Assembly (NCBI GenBank): GCA_002375995.1
Contig: DFNI01000003.1
Location: 1,649-7,792 of the forward strand
Length of the DNA stretch: 6,144 nucleotides
Origin: Acetothermia bacterium UBA3571
Lineage (GTDB): Bacteria > Bipolaricaulota > Bipolaricaulia > Bipolaricaulales > Bipolaricaulaceae
Direction: 5' to 3'
Both the position numbers and the translations under genes were made by a program. Below the pieces are notes generated by a model that was given only the letters and a program-made list of their open reading frames with translations, had not been told where the DNA came from and did not search any database. Shown here in pieces: positions 5,510 through 6,144 of this stretch. Position 1 is the stretch's first letter, and each line of letters begins with the position of its first letter.

Positions 5510-6144
5510 CCCTCCCCCTCCGGGTAGCCGACGACCAATAGATCCGCGCCCAGACGCTCGACCCTCCTGATCTCGAGGCGCGCGGCCCCATCCAGATCGG
5601 GAAAACCATCGCCCCCCACCCCCGGCACCGCGTCCCGGCCGCCGATCACCACCGGCCCGTAGAAGAGGTAGAACTTCCGCACCAGCCCCCGCGAGACGAA
5701 GGACCACGCCACCTCCCCGCCTCCCTCCACGAGCACGGAATCGATCCCCCTCTCCCCCAGCCACTGGAGGAGCGCCCCCAAATCCACCTTACCCCCCGCC
5801 GCGGGAAAACGTGCCACCTCGGCGCCGGCCTCCCGGAGCCTTTCCTCTGCCTTCCGGGGCATGGAACCGGTGGCCGCGATCAGGGTCCTCGCGGCCCTGT
5901 CGAGTACCCTAGCGGTAATCGGGGTCCTTCCCCGGGAGTCCAAGATCACCCGCAGGGGTTGTGGTCCCTCCACTTCCCGCACCGTGAGCTCGGGGTCGTC
6001 GGCGAGGACAGTGTTCACCCCCACGAGTACCGCGGCGTGGCGGCGCCGGAGCTCGTGGACCTTTCTCCTCGCTTCGGGCCCAGTGATCCAGCGGGAATCG
6101 CCGGTCTTCGTGGCGATCTTCCCGTCCAGGGACATGGCGAGCTT
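5506..6144 (-). CDS. ribD: Riboflavin biosynthesis pyrimidine reductase domain, RibD C-terminal (5' partial)
   Basis: The RibD reductase domain reduces the ribose of 5-amino-6-(5-phosphoribosylamino)uracil with NADPH, the third step of riboflavin synthesis in bacteria. The gene enters from beyond the right edge: the visible frame begins KLAMSLDGKIAT, matching the family's KLA-x-SLDGKIA strand. With that Met as residue 1, SRWITG (14-19), AVLVGVNTVLADDPELTVR (35-53), VILDSRGRTP (63-72), VLVEGGGEVAWSF (134-146) and GPVVIGG (160-166) are all typical. The ATG at 6135 lies within a conserved strand and is not a credible start. Whether an N-terminal deaminase domain is present, making full bifunctional RibD, or this is a stand-alone reductase, cannot be seen. 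The C-terminus ends four bases inside mrpE, so it appears to head the antiporter operon within this window. Confidence 0.9.
   Translation of the reverse strand, partial: KLAMSLDGKIATKTGDSRWITGPEARRKVHELRRRHAAVLVGVNTVLADDPELTVREVEGPQPLRVILDSRGRTPITARVLDRAARTLIAATGSMPRKAEERLREAGAEVARFPAAGGKVDLGALLQWLGERGIDSVLVEGGGEVAWSFVSRGLVRKFYLFYGPVVIGGRDAVPGVGGDGFPDLDGAARLEIRRVERLGADLLVVGYPEGEG

Noticed and set aside
6133..6135. ATG 6135 as the ribD start
   Set aside because: It falls inside the conserved KLA-x-SLDGKIA strand and the frame is open to the window edge, so the gene begins further right.

Overview
This is a GC-rich bacterial chromosome segment, densely packed with genes. No phage, insertion sequence, CRISPR array, tRNA or rRNA is visible. 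Strong Shine-Dalgarno sites (for example AGGAGG five bases before the start at 892), GTG and TTG starts, and a bacterial-type RibD reductase domain point to Bacteria. The lineage cannot be fixed from the window. A thermophilic or deep-branching anaerobe would fit the Mbh-like gene set, but that is only a guess.

Left part, + strand: the 3' part of panB (pantothenate/CoA biosynthesis, entering from beyond the left edge) is followed after 54 bases by a small DUF4282 membrane protein. A 106-base gap (1126-1231) separates this from a converging - strand operon.

Right part, - strand, read from the right edge leftwards: the 3' part of ribD (riboflavin pathway reductase domain), then mrpE, mrpF, mrpG, an MbhD/DUF4040 protein fused to a solute-binding-like domain, an MbhE-MnhB protein, mrpC and mrpD. 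This is the order mbhA-B-C-D-E/F-G-H of the sodium/proton-translocating arm of membrane-bound hydrogenases and Mrp antiporters. The large N-terminal antiporter part of MrpA is absent, and no hydrogenase or quinone-reductase genes are present. Every junction from ribD to mrpD is a 4-base stop/start overlap, so the eight genes look like one translationally coupled unit.

Together these subunits would form a membrane cation/proton antiporter. MrpD is the only large antiporter-type subunit. MrpC, the MbhD and MbhE parts and MnhB form the connecting small-subunit core, and MrpE, F and G form the distal small-subunit group. The most unusual element is the roughly 195-residue soluble domain, resembling family 3 solute-binding proteins, attached to the MbhD subunit. 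It suggests a ligand-sensing or otherwise specialised antiporter.
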